Shown: positions 1-8,970 of the stretch, piece after piece | Numbering within the stretch: position 1 is the first letter of the stretch | Layout: each line of letters begins with the position of its first letter | NCBI GenBank assembly: GCA_021200315.1 | Contig: JAJQGU010000044.1 | Coordinates: 1 to 64,000, forward strand | Direction of reading: 5' to 3' | Source of the DNA: Akkermansiaceae bacterium | GTDB taxonomy: Bacteria > Verrucomicrobiota > Verrucomicrobiia > Verrucomicrobiales > Akkermansiaceae | Length of the DNA: 64,000 nt | The notes under the pieces: model-generated | Told to the model about the DNA's origin: nothing | What the model saw: the letters and a program-made list of their open reading frames with translations, nothing else | Databases searched by the model: none | Made by a program: the position numbers and the translations under genes

Positions 1-60
1 CTCCCCCGGATGCTTTCCCCAGCACCCGCAAAAAACGCCCCCCGCTGCATAAAAAGCGCG

Positions 61-1014
61 CTAATCCTCAGGGACCTCTTCAGCGACGGGAGCATCGTCG
101 GGGAGAGAATCCCGGGCGTCGGGGACAGCGTCATATTCGACGACGGGATTGACACGAGGAATGAGATTGGCGCGGCGGATATGCTTGCGGCGTGCGCGGG
201 CATTTTCGAGCACGAGGGAGAGACGCCCGACTTGTTCGGCAAGGTTGTAAATCGTCATTTGAGCTTCGGTTCCGTTGGCAAGGAACAGAAGAAGCTGCCA
301 GCCGCGAGGGCGCGATATACTCAGCACGGGAGGAATATCGGCGATGGAGCGGGAATTGATGAGGCGCATGAGCTCGACAATGGGCGCGCATTCACTCACG
401 CGGATCTGCGAGCCTGCCCGCAGAGGAACCACTTGAGAGGGCGTGACCCGCCACACGGGAATATCCCGGTAATCGGCATGGAGCTGCTCGTCAAAAGGGA
501 AGATGAACCCGCCGGGATCCATGAAAAGAACGGGCTGCCCGGCATCCGCATAAGTCGGGGATTCTTCATAGGCAATGCGTACGACGGGAACGCGGGCTTC
601 CACTTCGACGCGAAGAGTGGAGGGGAGCTCCTTCTGCACGCGTGCCGAAGCAATGGCGGGAGAGGCGAGCAACCGCGACTCGAGACCGGCGGTATCGAGC
701 GCGGCCAGATTGACGCCTTCCTCGATTTGCAGGAGTCCGAGCGCATATTCGCGCGCGACGATGCCATTGGAAGAAAATTCGATGGAGCGGAGATCGAGAC
801 GGCAGGCGGATTCCATCACTTTGCCGGCCAGCCCCCAGATCATCCAAAGGGCGATCAGGAACGCCAGAAGAACCAATCCCCTGCTTTTCAGAAACGCCAG
901 TATCCTGAGCAACGTAAAACGATTCAGATAGCGAACCGTCCAAGGAAGGAACTTTTCCAAGGCGGTCATTTCCTCGCGCTTGCGGCGCCTGTTTCTGTAT
1001 GTATTGCGCGCCAA
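61..1014 (-). CDS. ftsQ: cell division protein FtsQ/DivIB
   Basis: Bitopic divisome protein that links early and late division proteins in the periplasm. The product is 317 residues. It has a strongly basic cytoplasmic tail, one membrane segment at about residues 46-64, then a POTRA-like domain at about 72-150 (residues around SIEFSSNG and LPSTLRVEVEARVPVVRI) and a FtsQ-type beta domain. The acidic C-terminal tail ends PED. It is the last readable gene of the dcw operon and starts 11 bases after the ddl stop. The longest start is TTG at 1014; an ATG lies at 969, but the longer form keeps the basic tail. The order ddl-ftsQ is the usual dcw order and supports the call, because FtsQ sequences diverge strongly. 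Confidence 0.85.
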   Translation of the reverse strand: MARNTYRNRRRKREEMTALEKFLPWTVRYLNRFTLLRILAFLKSRGLVLLAFLIALWMIWGLAGKVMESACRLDLRSIEFSSNGIVAREYALGLLQIEEGVNLAALDTAGLESRLLASPAIASARVQKELPSTLRVEVEARVPVVRIAYEESPTYADAGQPVLFMDPGGFIFPFDEQLHADYRDIPVWRVTPSQVVPLRAGSQIRVSECAPIVELMRLINSRSIADIPPVLSISRPRGWQLLLFLANGTEAQMTIYNLAEQVGRLSLVLENARARRKHIRRANLIPRVNPVVEYDAVPDARDSLPDDAPVAEEVPED

Positions 1015-1025
1015 GAGAGGGGACT

Positions 1026-1955
1026 TCAGCGTTCGATTCTGAAAGAAAGAGCGGCGATACGCATGCAGAGTTCCTCATAGGAGATGCCGGCGGCGGCGGC
1101 GGCACGCGGAAGGAGACTCGAACCGGTCATTCCCGGGATCGTGTTCACTTCGAGGACGAAAGGCTGCATGTCACTGACGCGGAGAAGAACATCCACTCGG
1201 GCGTAAACTTCGATCTCGATGGCCCGGAAAGCGGCGAGAGCCGCCTCCTGCACACGGAGAGCGACAGAATCCGGAATATCCGCCGGACAAATGTAGTCGG
1301 TGCCGCCGCCCATATTCATCCAGGGATATTTATTGCTGAGATCGTAGAAACCGACGCGAGGCTTGATGTGAATAATCGGCAGAGCTCTGCCGTCAAGAAT
1401 ACCGACGGTGAGCTCGAGACCTTCGATGAATTCCTCCACCATCACGCATTCGCCGTAGCGGGCGGCATCGGCCACGGCGGACGGCAAATCTTCCACATCG
1501 CGGACAATATGCACGCCCACACTCGACCCCTCGCAGGGCGGCTTGACCACGCAGGGCACGGATACTCCCGCCAGATCGGGCGAAGCGGAATCAAGCAGCC
1601 GGCAGGCGGGAGTGGGCACGCCTGCCTCGATCATGAGCCGTTTGGCGGCGGTCTTGTCAAAACAATTCCGGCTGGCGCGCGGACCGGCTCCGGTATAGGG
1701 GAACCCGCGGGCTTCAAGGAGAGCCTGCAAGCCGCCGTCCTCTCCGAAGGTGCCGTGGATAAGATTATAGACAAGCTCCGTGCCTTCCGGAATGGCGGGA
1801 TTCGTATCACGCACCTCCACTTCGGTGACGGCCGTGAACCCGCCGCGGCGCAGAGCCTCGGCCACGGCCTTGCCGGAGACCAGGGAAACCTCGCGTTCCG
1901 AGCCCGGGCCGCCCATGAGAAGCGCAATCTTCGTATTTTTGGCAAATGTCTTCAT
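1026..1955 (-). CDS. ddl: D-alanine--D-alanine ligase
   Basis: Cytoplasmic ATP-grasp ligase that makes the D-Ala-D-Ala dipeptide used by MurF. It has 309 residues, the usual length. The N-terminal GGPGSEREVSLVSG motif, the ATP-binding segment CVVKPPCEGSSVGV, the loop GFYDLSNKYPWMNMGGGTDY and the C-terminal metal and substrate motif EVNTIPGMTGSSLLP are all present. ATG start at 1955, 13 bases after the stop of the murC-murB fusion. In Chlamydia Ddl is fused to MurC; here it stays separate and MurB is fused to MurC instead. Confidence 0.95.
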   Translation of the reverse strand: MKTFAKNTKIALLMGGPGSEREVSLVSGKAVAEALRRGGFTAVTEVEVRDTNPAIPEGTELVYNLIHGTFGEDGGLQALLEARGFPYTGAGPRASRNCFDKTAAKRLMIEAGVPTPACRLLDSASPDLAGVSVPCVVKPPCEGSSVGVHIVRDVEDLPSAVADAARYGECVMVEEFIEGLELTVGILDGRALPIIHIKPRVGFYDLSNKYPWMNMGGGTDYICPADIPDSVALRVQEAALAAFRAIEIEVYARVDVLLRVSDMQPFVLEVNTIPGMTGSSLLPRAAAAAGISYEELCMRIAALSFRIER

Positions 1956-1968
1956 AGATGCAAAGTAA

Positions 1969-4269
1969 TCAAAAGAGAGGATCCCGCTCGCCGATCACCT
2001 GAACTTCAGTTCTGAGCGTCACGCCGCGCTCCTCCTGAACGCGGCGTCGGATGATATCAATGAGCTCGGTGATCTGTTCAGGAGTGGCCGTGCCCGTATT
2101 CACGATAAAATTGGCGTGCACGGGCGAAATCATGGCGCCCCCGTGGACAAAACCCTTCAATCCCAATTCATCGATGAGGCGGCCGACGGCTATTCCGGGC
2201 GGGTTGATGAACGTACAGCCCGCGCTGGGCTCGAGAGGCTGCGTCCGGCGGCGCCGGCGGCGGTATGCCTCCGTGGCCTCCCGGATGGCTGCGGCCTTGC
2301 CGGGAGTGCCCCGGAAGGTGGCTTGAAGCACGAAATTAGTGCGGAACTCAGCGATGCTGCGATACGTGGCCTCTTCCATGTCTTCGCGGAAATGCGTCCG
2401 GATCTCTCCGTCTTCATCCAGACAAAGGGCGGATTCGAAACAGCGCCACATATCCGCGCCCATGGCGCCGGCGTTCATGCGGAGGCTGCCCCCCACCTGA
2501 CCGGGAATGCCGTCCATCCACTCGAGCCCCGTGAGCTCCGCACGAGCCGCGGCGGCAGCCACCTTCCTGAGGCGTACGGCGGCGCCGGCAATAACGCGGT
2601 TCCCTTCGACCCGAAGCTCGTCGAACTCGCCTCCCGTGGGATGAAATACAGCCCCGCGTATACCGCCGGCCCGCACGATCATATTGGAGCCCCCGCCGAC
2701 AATGCGCACGGGGAAATTGCGGTCCTTGAAGAAATTCACCGCCTGACGCATGATATCGAACTCCGAAGGTTCGAGCCAGAACTGAGCGGGGCCTCCCACA
2801 TGCATGGTCGTATGACGGGACATGGGCTCATAAAGCCGCGCCGTGATAGAGCTGGAGACATTGCGCGTGATATCCTCGAGCACGGAAAGATCGCGCATGA
2901 TGCGCGTGCCGACTTCATGAACGTTGCCCGCGCCGAGCGTGAGCAACAGATCGCCCGGCTGCAGCGCGTTGCCCACGGAATGATGCGCCCGGGACAACTG
3001 AGGCAAATAGGTCGTTTCCACAGGACCGTAACGGTGCACGGCGTCGACTACGGTCCGGCCTGAAACGCCCTCGATCGGCAGTTCGCTGGCCGGATAGACA
3101 TCGGTGACGTAAAGCGCGTCCACCGACTGGAGCACCCGGCCGAAATCATCCTGCAGCATTTGGGTGCGCGTGTAGCGGTGGGGCTGGAACAACACCACCA
3201 AACGCCGCGGACGAAAAGAGCGGGCCGTCTGCAGCGTAGCGGCAATTTCGGTGGGATGATGGCCGTAGTCGTCCACAATCCGATAGGCGGGCGAGAGATA
3301 TTTGGTCTCGAAGCGGCGGCGGGCGCCAGCAAAGGAGGAAAGCCCCCTCATAATCGAGGGGAAGTCACACCCCATTTCAAGGGCGGCGGCGGCGGCGGCC
3401 AGGGCGTTGAGGACATTGTGCCGACCGGGGATACCAAGCTCCACACGTCCGAGCTCGCACCCCTGGCGGCGGATGGTGAAAAGCGTGCGGCCCCGCATTT
3501 CAGAAACATCGGCGGCGGTATAATCGGCGTGATCCCAGCCGTAGGAAACGGCATTGGAATAGCGGGAACACACATCACAGGCACCGGGATCAGCCGCGCA
3601 GTAAAAAATGCGCCCGCGCGTCTGGCGGCAAAGCCGGTCGAACACGGCCTTGATTTCGCCGAGATCGCGGTAAAAGTCCAGATGCTCGGCTTCAATATTG
3701 AGAATAATGCTGTGCTCGGGAAGATAGTTGACCAGCGTCCCGTCGCTCTCGTCGCCTTCCGCCACGAGATACTCACTATCCTCCGTCCAGTGCGCGTTGG
3801 CTCCCAGTACGGGAATTTCAGCGCCCACGTAATGGCAGGGGCGCAGGCGCCCCTCGCGGAGGAGATGCGTCGTCATGGACGAAGTAGTCGTCTTGCCGTG
3901 CGTGCCGGCCACTACAACGCCGCGTTTGCCGTTGAGAATGGCGGCCAGACATTCGGCGCGGCGCACACAGGGAATCCCTTTTTCCCGGGCGGCAACCAGA
4001 GCGACATTGTCCGGCCGGATGGCGCTGGAATAGATCACCACCTCGGCGTCCGCCACAGCCGCAGCCGTGTGAGGACAAAAGAAGCGCAGACCGCAGCTCT
4101 GCAGATTTTCCGTATCGTCGCTGCTGACTCGGTCACAGCCGCTGACGAGATGCCCCATTTCGAGAAGCATGCGGGCGAGCCCCGACATGCCGGCGCCGGC
4201 CACGCCGATGAGGTGGATGCGCATGGGGCGGCTGCGGTCAAGAAGACGGAGACGTAACTGGTCAATCAT
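1969..4269 (-). CDS. murC/murB: MurC-MurB fusion: UDP-MurNAc--L-alanine ligase / UDP-MurNAc dehydrogenase
   Basis: A 766-residue bifunctional cytoplasmic enzyme. Residues 1 to about 455 are MurC: dinucleotide-type loop GVAGAGMSGLA, ATP loop GTHGKTTTSSM at 122-132, and EAEHLDFY. Residues from about 470 are MurB: TMHVGGPAQFW, FAD motif GGGSNMIVR, MDGIPGQVGGSLRMNAGA, then SAGCTFINPPG and the SPVHANFIVN tail. The usual proton-donor serine of MurB (GS-F-NP) appears as Cys in GCTF. MurB normally acts just before MurC, so the fusion couples consecutive steps. Its ATG overlaps the murG stop as ATGA. Confidence 0.95.
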   Translation of the reverse strand: MIDQLRLRLLDRSRPMRIHLIGVAGAGMSGLARMLLEMGHLVSGCDRVSSDDTENLQSCGLRFFCPHTAAAVADAEVVIYSSAIRPDNVALVAAREKGIPCVRRAECLAAILNGKRGVVVAGTHGKTTTSSMTTHLLREGRLRPCHYVGAEIPVLGANAHWTEDSEYLVAEGDESDGTLVNYLPEHSIILNIEAEHLDFYRDLGEIKAVFDRLCRQTRGRIFYCAADPGACDVCSRYSNAVSYGWDHADYTAADVSEMRGRTLFTIRRQGCELGRVELGIPGRHNVLNALAAAAAALEMGCDFPSIMRGLSSFAGARRRFETKYLSPAYRIVDDYGHHPTEIAATLQTARSFRPRRLVVLFQPHRYTRTQMLQDDFGRVLQSVDALYVTDVYPASELPIEGVSGRTVVDAVHRYGPVETTYLPQLSRAHHSVGNALQPGDLLLTLGAGNVHEVGTRIMRDLSVLEDITRNVSSSITARLYEPMSRHTTMHVGGPAQFWLEPSEFDIMRQAVNFFKDRNFPVRIVGGGSNMIVRAGGIRGAVFHPTGGEFDELRVEGNRVIAGAAVRLRKVAAAAARAELTGLEWMDGIPGQVGGSLRMNAGAMGADMWRCFESALCLDEDGEIRTHFREDMEEATYRSIAEFRTNFVLQATFRGTPGKAAAIREATEAYRRRRRRTQPLEPSAGCTFINPPGIAVGRLIDELGLKGFVHGGAMISPVHANFIVNTGTATPEQITELIDIIRRRVQEERGVTLRTEVQVIGERDPLF

Positions 4270-5372
4270 GGTTCCTGGGGGAGAGAATCGTTTTCAAGCA
4301 CGAAAGCAATCAGGGAGGAAGAAGCGCGCCCGGCACGGGCCAGAGCGGCCTGTTCCATGGCATGCAAAGCGGCGGGCTCAAGAACCACCTCATGGATGAA
4401 AGCCCGGAGAGCAATGGACGTGAATTCTTCCTGCCGAAGCATTCTGGCCGCGCCATTGGCACTGTAGACGCGGGCATTATGCGTCTGATGGTCATCCGCC
4501 GCAAAGGGATAGGGAACAAGCAGGGACGCCTTGCCCAGCGCGGAGAGCTCCGTAAGACTAGACGCCCCGGAGCGGGCGATCACCGCATCAGCGGCCGCAT
4601 AGGCCGAAGCCATATCTTCGCAGAAGGGAAGCGCCCGCACCTGGGGCATTGAGGCGACGAGGCCGGCAACGCGTTCGTAATCGGCCCCTCCTGTGAGAAG
4701 GAGAAACTGCACGCCCGATTCGAGCGCCGCAGTTTCAGAAACGATCGTGTTGATCTGCCGAGCACCCTGCGAGCCCCCCATCGCGAGAATGACGGGACGA
4801 TTCGTATCGAGACCGAAACGCTTGCGCGCCTCGGCACGCTCGATCGGCAACTCGAGCTCGGCGCGAACGGGCGTGCCGGTAATCAGGCACCGGCGGTGCG
4901 GAAAATAATGCGCGGCCTCCTGCATACCGAGCAGCACGGCGTCGCACCAGCGCGAAGTGAGACGATTGGCCTTGCCGGGAAGAGCGTTGGAATCATGAAC
5001 ATAAGCGCGCAGTCCCATGTTGTGCGCCGCGCGCACGGGCGGCAGCGAAGTGAAGCCGCCCATCCCCAGCACGACGTCGGTTTGCAGTTCTTTGAGAATG
5101 CTGCGACAAGCGGAACACGTCCGGCAAAATTTCCAAGCGAAGGGGAAGATCTTCGGAGAAAGCAGACGCGGCATGCCCACGGCTTCGAGCGTCCGGAATT
5201 CGAAGTCTCCATACTTGCTTGAGGCTTGGGCGTCGACTTCCTTCCGGGAGATGAGCAGGACGGGACGATGGCCTTTGCGGCGCAGCTGTTCGGCTACGGC
5301 GATTCCCGGGAAAAGGTGGCCGCCCGTGCCTCCGCAGGCAATTACAACATTCAATGGCTTGTCAGAATTCAT
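4266..5372 (-). CDS. murG: undecaprenyl-PP-MurNAc-pentapeptide GlcNAc transferase
   Basis: Peripheral membrane GT28 glycosyltransferase that converts lipid I to lipid II with UDP-GlcNAc. It has 368 residues. The glycine-rich acceptor loop GGTGGHLFPGIAVAEQL is at the N terminus, and the donor-site segments GGSQGARQIN and ARSGASSLTE follow. It overlaps ftsW upstream and murC-murB downstream by ATGA, which implies translational coupling. Confidence 0.95.
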   Translation of the reverse strand: MNSDKPLNVVIACGGTGGHLFPGIAVAEQLRRKGHRPVLLISRKEVDAQASSKYGDFEFRTLEAVGMPRLLSPKIFPFAWKFCRTCSACRSILKELQTDVVLGMGGFTSLPPVRAAHNMGLRAYVHDSNALPGKANRLTSRWCDAVLLGMQEAAHYFPHRRCLITGTPVRAELELPIERAEARKRFGLDTNRPVILAMGGSQGARQINTIVSETAALESGVQFLLLTGGADYERVAGLVASMPQVRALPFCEDMASAYAAADAVIARSGASSLTELSALGKASLLVPYPFAADDHQTHNARVYSANGAARMLRQEEFTSIALRAFIHEVVLEPAALHAMEQAALARAGRASSSLIAFVLENDSLPQEP

Positions 5373-6511
5373 GGCAGAATGCGCCCATCGGCATGGCGGC
5401 GCTTGATAATGTACGTTTCGGGAGGAGGAATGGCATGTCTTTGAATACTTGTGAGAATTCCGACGGCTCCCATGGTGAAGACGAGATTAGTGCCGCCACA
5501 GCTGATCAGCGGCAGGGGAAGCCCGGAATTGGGCACCAGCGAAGTCACTACGGCAATGTTAAGCATGGCCGGCCAGAAAATCGTGGCCACAATACCCACG
5601 GCCAGCAACCTTCCGAAGCGGTCCGTCGTTTGCAGAGCGACGGCAATACCGCAGAAAGCGAACACTGAAAAGAGAATCGTCACGGATAGAGTGCCGACGA
5701 TGCCCAATTCCTCCCCGATCTCGGCAAAAATGAAATCGGTATGGGCGAAGGGCAGGCTGCCGTGCTTCTCAATGCCGTCCCCAAGCCCCACGCCGGTCAT
5801 GCCGCCCCGGGCGAGCGCCAGAATGGAAATCCATTGTTGGCGCCCGGCATGGAGGCTGTAGAGCGCGGGATCCTTCCACGCCTCGATGCGAATCATGCGG
5901 TTGGGACTCGAATGCGTCTGCAACCAGAGCAGCAACGCGCCCAATCCGATGGCCAGCAGAATGAGCCAGGAACGCGATCCCGCCACATACATGACGCCAA
6001 ACCCGGCCATGGCCAGCGCGGCAGCCGTCCCCATGTCCTTCTCCACAAAAATCAAAAGCAGAGGAACACCAAACAGCACCCCGGGATAAATGAAGCCCTT
6101 CAAGAGGGTGGAAGCGGACTCCTTGTAAGCCGCATACCAATGCGCCAGCGTCATTACCATGCAAATCTTGGCGCATTCGCTCGGTTGAAATTGAAACCCG
6201 CCCAAGCGCACCCACCTGTATTCGCCGTTGACTTCGTGCCCGATCCCCGGCAGAAAGCAGCAAATGAGCAGCCCCACCGCAAAAAGCCAGATCCACGTGA
6301 TCCATTTGCGGAAAATGCGATAGTCCACGATACTGAGCGTCACCGCCGCCGCGAAGCCGAGCAGGCCGAATTCAATCTGCCTGCTGAGGAGAGAATAGGC
6401 CTCATCGCCCTGTTCCACGCATACACTCGTGCTGGAAACCATCACCATCCCGAGCGCAAGCAGAAGGATGAAGCAGATCCACACGATCATGATGCTCAAT
6501 TTGGACGACAT
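5369..6511 (-). CDS. ftsW: lipid II polymerase of the divisome, FtsW
   Basis: SEDS-family glycosyltransferase that polymerises septal peptidoglycan with FtsI. The product is 380 residues with about ten hydrophobic segments. It contains GEYRWVRLGGFQFQPSE, FVEKDMGTA and the C-terminal NSGLPLPLISCGGTNLV signature. It begins 24 bases after the LysM gene and ends in an ATGA overlap with murG. The start is ATG; no Shine-Dalgarno sequence is visible. Confidence 0.95.
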   Translation of the reverse strand: MSSKLSIMIVWICFILLLALGMVMVSSTSVCVEQGDEAYSLLSRQIEFGLLGFAAAVTLSIVDYRIFRKWITWIWLFAVGLLICCFLPGIGHEVNGEYRWVRLGGFQFQPSECAKICMVMTLAHWYAAYKESASTLLKGFIYPGVLFGVPLLLIFVEKDMGTAAALAMAGFGVMYVAGSRSWLILLAIGLGALLLWLQTHSSPNRMIRIEAWKDPALYSLHAGRQQWISILALARGGMTGVGLGDGIEKHGSLPFAHTDFIFAEIGEELGIVGTLSVTILFSVFAFCGIAVALQTTDRFGRLLAVGIVATIFWPAMLNIAVVTSLVPNSGLPLPLISCGGTNLVFTMGAVGILTSIQRHAIPPPETYIIKRRHADGRILP

Positions 6512-6535
6512 GCCGTGCCGAAGAGAGTGAAGGAT

Positions 6536-7636
6536 TCAGCGGGGGACTTTAATCTTCGCGCCAGGCTGCAAACGGCGAGCCTTTCTGTCGTCGAGATTGT
6601 TCAGGCGGAAAAGCTCTGCGGTAGTGGTTTTGTGTTTGCGGGCCACGGCGGCGAGCGTCTCCCCCTTCTTGAGTATATACACACCTGTGGCACGCGGCTT
6701 CTCGGGAGCCGACGAGCGGCGGCTTTCGCGGAGCGGCTGTGCGGACTCTGGAGCCGTCGCGGCAGCTGCGGGCAATGAGGCCATTCCGGACGCCGCGCCA
6801 ACTCCGTCGGAAGCCGGCGGCGGGACGGGCGCATCCCCCGTCACCTGGATCCGGCGTCCGGCAGCCAGGCGGCTGACGTCCTTCTCCGTGAGATTATTAA
6901 GTTTCATGAGCCTCGAGACGCTCGTCTTATACATCCGAGCCACTTTTGAAAGAGTATCGCCGCGTTTCAGCGTGTAGAAGGTTTCCGAACATTCATCGGG
7001 AGCCTCCAAGGCAACCGGCACCGTTTCGCCAGGCTTGGCCGGGATTTGAAGACGCTCTCCGCTGATGGGCTGCGCATGCGAAGCCATCACGGGGTTGACT
7101 GCTCTGAGATCTGCTTCGCTGCAGCCATTCATGGCTGCGATGGAATCCCACGTCTCTCCGGAGGTGACGAGATGCACCGCCGAGCCAGCCTGCACCGCGG
7201 GCAAGGAGCCGGACGAACCGCCGGCGGGGCGCACGATGGTTGAGGGATCGGTGATATGCACCTCGGGTGCACCGATTCCGGAGGAGCTCCGCGGGGAGGC
7301 GGTCATGCGCGCGGTCTGCGGCGCCCGGACGGGCGACGGATTCGCCGGCGCCGCAACAGGAGGAAGACTCATCCCCGTGGTTTGAGCGCCTGCGGAGCTG
7401 TTCTTGGTAAGACGTCCCTGCAGGCAAACGGCGCCGATCACCAGAATGTGCAGCAGGAGAATGACGACCAAGACACGCACAATGCGGCTGCTGGGGGGAT
7501 CATCATCCATGACGCCGGTTTGAGCCCTGTACCGTTTGGCCTTGGGCTGCAGGAGAATGTGGAAAATATGGCGCTTTGGCAGAACGCGCCGTATACCTTT
7601 TCTTTTCAAAGAGTCGAATGTGGGCTTACTGGCCAT
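6536..7636 (-). CDS. membrane-anchored protein with three LysM domains, inside the dcw operon
   Basis: A 366-residue protein without a classical signal peptide. A basic cytoplasmic stretch of about 50 residues is followed by one membrane segment at about 52-72 and a Pro/Ala/Ser-rich linker. Then come three LysM repeats beginning at HLVTSGETWDSIA, TFYTLKRGDTLSKVA and GVYILKKGETLAAVA, each ending in a basic beta strand. LysM domains bind GlcNAc-containing chains, so a periplasmic peptidoglycan-binding role is likely. It overlaps the murD stop by 11 bases and precedes ftsW by 24, so it is co-transcribed with division genes. No catalytic domain is visible. It may be a divisome-associated wall anchor; that is inference. 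Confidence 0.9.
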   Translation of the reverse strand: MASKPTFDSLKRKGIRRVLPKRHIFHILLQPKAKRYRAQTGVMDDDPPSSRIVRVLVVILLLHILVIGAVCLQGRLTKNSSAGAQTTGMSLPPVAAPANPSPVRAPQTARMTASPRSSSGIGAPEVHITDPSTIVRPAGGSSGSLPAVQAGSAVHLVTSGETWDSIAAMNGCSEADLRAVNPVMASHAQPISGERLQIPAKPGETVPVALEAPDECSETFYTLKRGDTLSKVARMYKTSVSRLMKLNNLTEKDVSRLAAGRRIQVTGDAPVPPPASDGVGAASGMASLPAAAATAPESAQPLRESRRSSAPEKPRATGVYILKKGETLAAVARKHKTTTAELFRLNNLDDRKARRLQPGAKIKVPR

Positions 7637-8969
7637 GGCTGGTATGAATTGTGCTGGATTTCAAGTATCTTTTAACGGAAGCGCGGAAACATTCTCCGCG
7701 CTGGACATAACCGGTGAATTGATCGAATGACGAGGTGCCGGGCGAAAAGAGAACCACATCTCCGGAAGAAGCCCAAGCAGCGGCGGCCATGACAGCTTCT
7801 TCCACCGTAACAACCTGTCGTGTCGGGAGCACGGGAGAGACAGCCTCAAAAAGCTGTCGGGCAATCTGCCCGAAGACAATGCATGCCTTCGCCTTTTCAC
7901 GGAGCAGCGGGAGAATGGGGGCATAATCCAGCCCTTTGTCTTTGCCGCCGGCTATGAGGATAACAGGGCGCGTCTGCGCCCGGAGTGCCGCCGCCATCGA
8001 ATGCAGATTGGTGGATTTGGAATCATTCAGCCAGAGGACGCCATCCATTTCTGCCGCGATCTCACAGCGGTGAGCCGGCGGGACGAAAGAACGCACGGCA
8101 TCGGCGATGAGCGACGCATCGACGCCCAGTTCGCGGCAGGCGAGAGCGGCGGCCATGGCGTTTTCGGCATTGTGCGCAGAGGCAAGCGGAGTGCCGTTCA
8201 AGTCAATCAGGCGACGCCCGTCCTCGCAAATCCAGCCGGCGCGGTAACTCAGCAGCCCCCGCTCATTTTGAGAATGGAAGGTGAGGAGTCTGGGACGGAC
8301 GCCTGGCAGGTTTTCCCCTTCGCGGACAACGGCGGCCTGCGAGCCATCCATGTTTTCAAAAATGCGGAGCTTGGCGCGGAAATACTCCTCCACCGTCCGG
8401 TAACGATCCATGTGATCGGGCGCGAAATTGAGCCAGACAGCCACATCAGGGCGGAAATCGCGAATGGTCTCCATTTGGAAAGAGCTGACTTCGAGAGCGG
8501 CATAAGGAGCTCCCCCCTCGAACGCCACCTGGCTGAGGGGAATGCCGTAATTGCCGCAGGGACGTGCGTTGAGACCGGCACGCGTGAGAATGTGCGCCAC
8601 GAGACCGGTGGTCGTCGTCTTTCCATTCGTGCCCGTAATGCCGATGATCACTCCGTTGAAGTGACGGCAGGCAAACTCTGTTTCGCCGATGAGCTCAGCG
8701 CCGTGAGAAACGAAAGCCTGCGTCCATGCAATATCCGACTTGATGCCAGGGGAAAGAATGACGAGATCGGCTCCGTAGGCTCTGCCATCCTCTTCCGTGG
8801 CGGAGAGAGTGAGGGGAAATTCGCCGGAGACATCTCCGGCGTGGGAACCGCCGTCGAAAATCTGGATCTGCCCATACCCGAGCGAACGGGCAAGCCGAGC
8901 GGCGGCCAAGCCGCTGCGCCCCGCGCCCAGAACGGCTACTTTCCGATAACTTGTTCTTGTTTCAGGCAT
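7626..8969 (-). CDS. murD: UDP-MurNAc-L-alanine--D-glutamate ligase
   Basis: Cytoplasmic Mur ligase that adds D-Glu. From the ATG at 8969 it has 447 residues. The ORF extends to a TTG at 8999, but that would overlap mraY by 29 bases, while the ATG sits one base after the mraY stop. Motifs: AVLGAGRSGLAAARLA (UDP-binding N domain), ATP loop GITGTNGKTTTTGLV, NFAPDHMDRY and LNDSKSTNLHSMAAAL. The stop overlaps the LysM gene start by 11 bases. Confidence 0.95.
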   Translation of the reverse strand: MPETRTSYRKVAVLGAGRSGLAAARLARSLGYGQIQIFDGGSHAGDVSGEFPLTLSATEEDGRAYGADLVILSPGIKSDIAWTQAFVSHGAELIGETEFACRHFNGVIIGITGTNGKTTTTGLVAHILTRAGLNARPCGNYGIPLSQVAFEGGAPYAALEVSSFQMETIRDFRPDVAVWLNFAPDHMDRYRTVEEYFRAKLRIFENMDGSQAAVVREGENLPGVRPRLLTFHSQNERGLLSYRAGWICEDGRRLIDLNGTPLASAHNAENAMAAALACRELGVDASLIADAVRSFVPPAHRCEIAAEMDGVLWLNDSKSTNLHSMAAALRAQTRPVILIAGGKDKGLDYAPILPLLREKAKACIVFGQIARQLFEAVSPVLPTRQVVTVEEAVMAAAAWASSGDVVLFSPGTSSFDQFTGYVQRGECFRASVKRYLKSSTIHTSHGQ

Positions 8970-8970
8970 C

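Noticed and set aside
1-50. Open frame on the minus strand from an ATG at 50 to the left edge (possible next dcw gene)
   Set aside because: Only 16 codons are visible and they do not resemble the start of FtsA, the gene expected next.
10-1080. Long plus-strand frame opposite ftsQ
   Set aside because: It is antisense to a clear ftsQ gene and lacks any family motif. Many similar long antisense frames in this GC-rich window were left out for the same reason.
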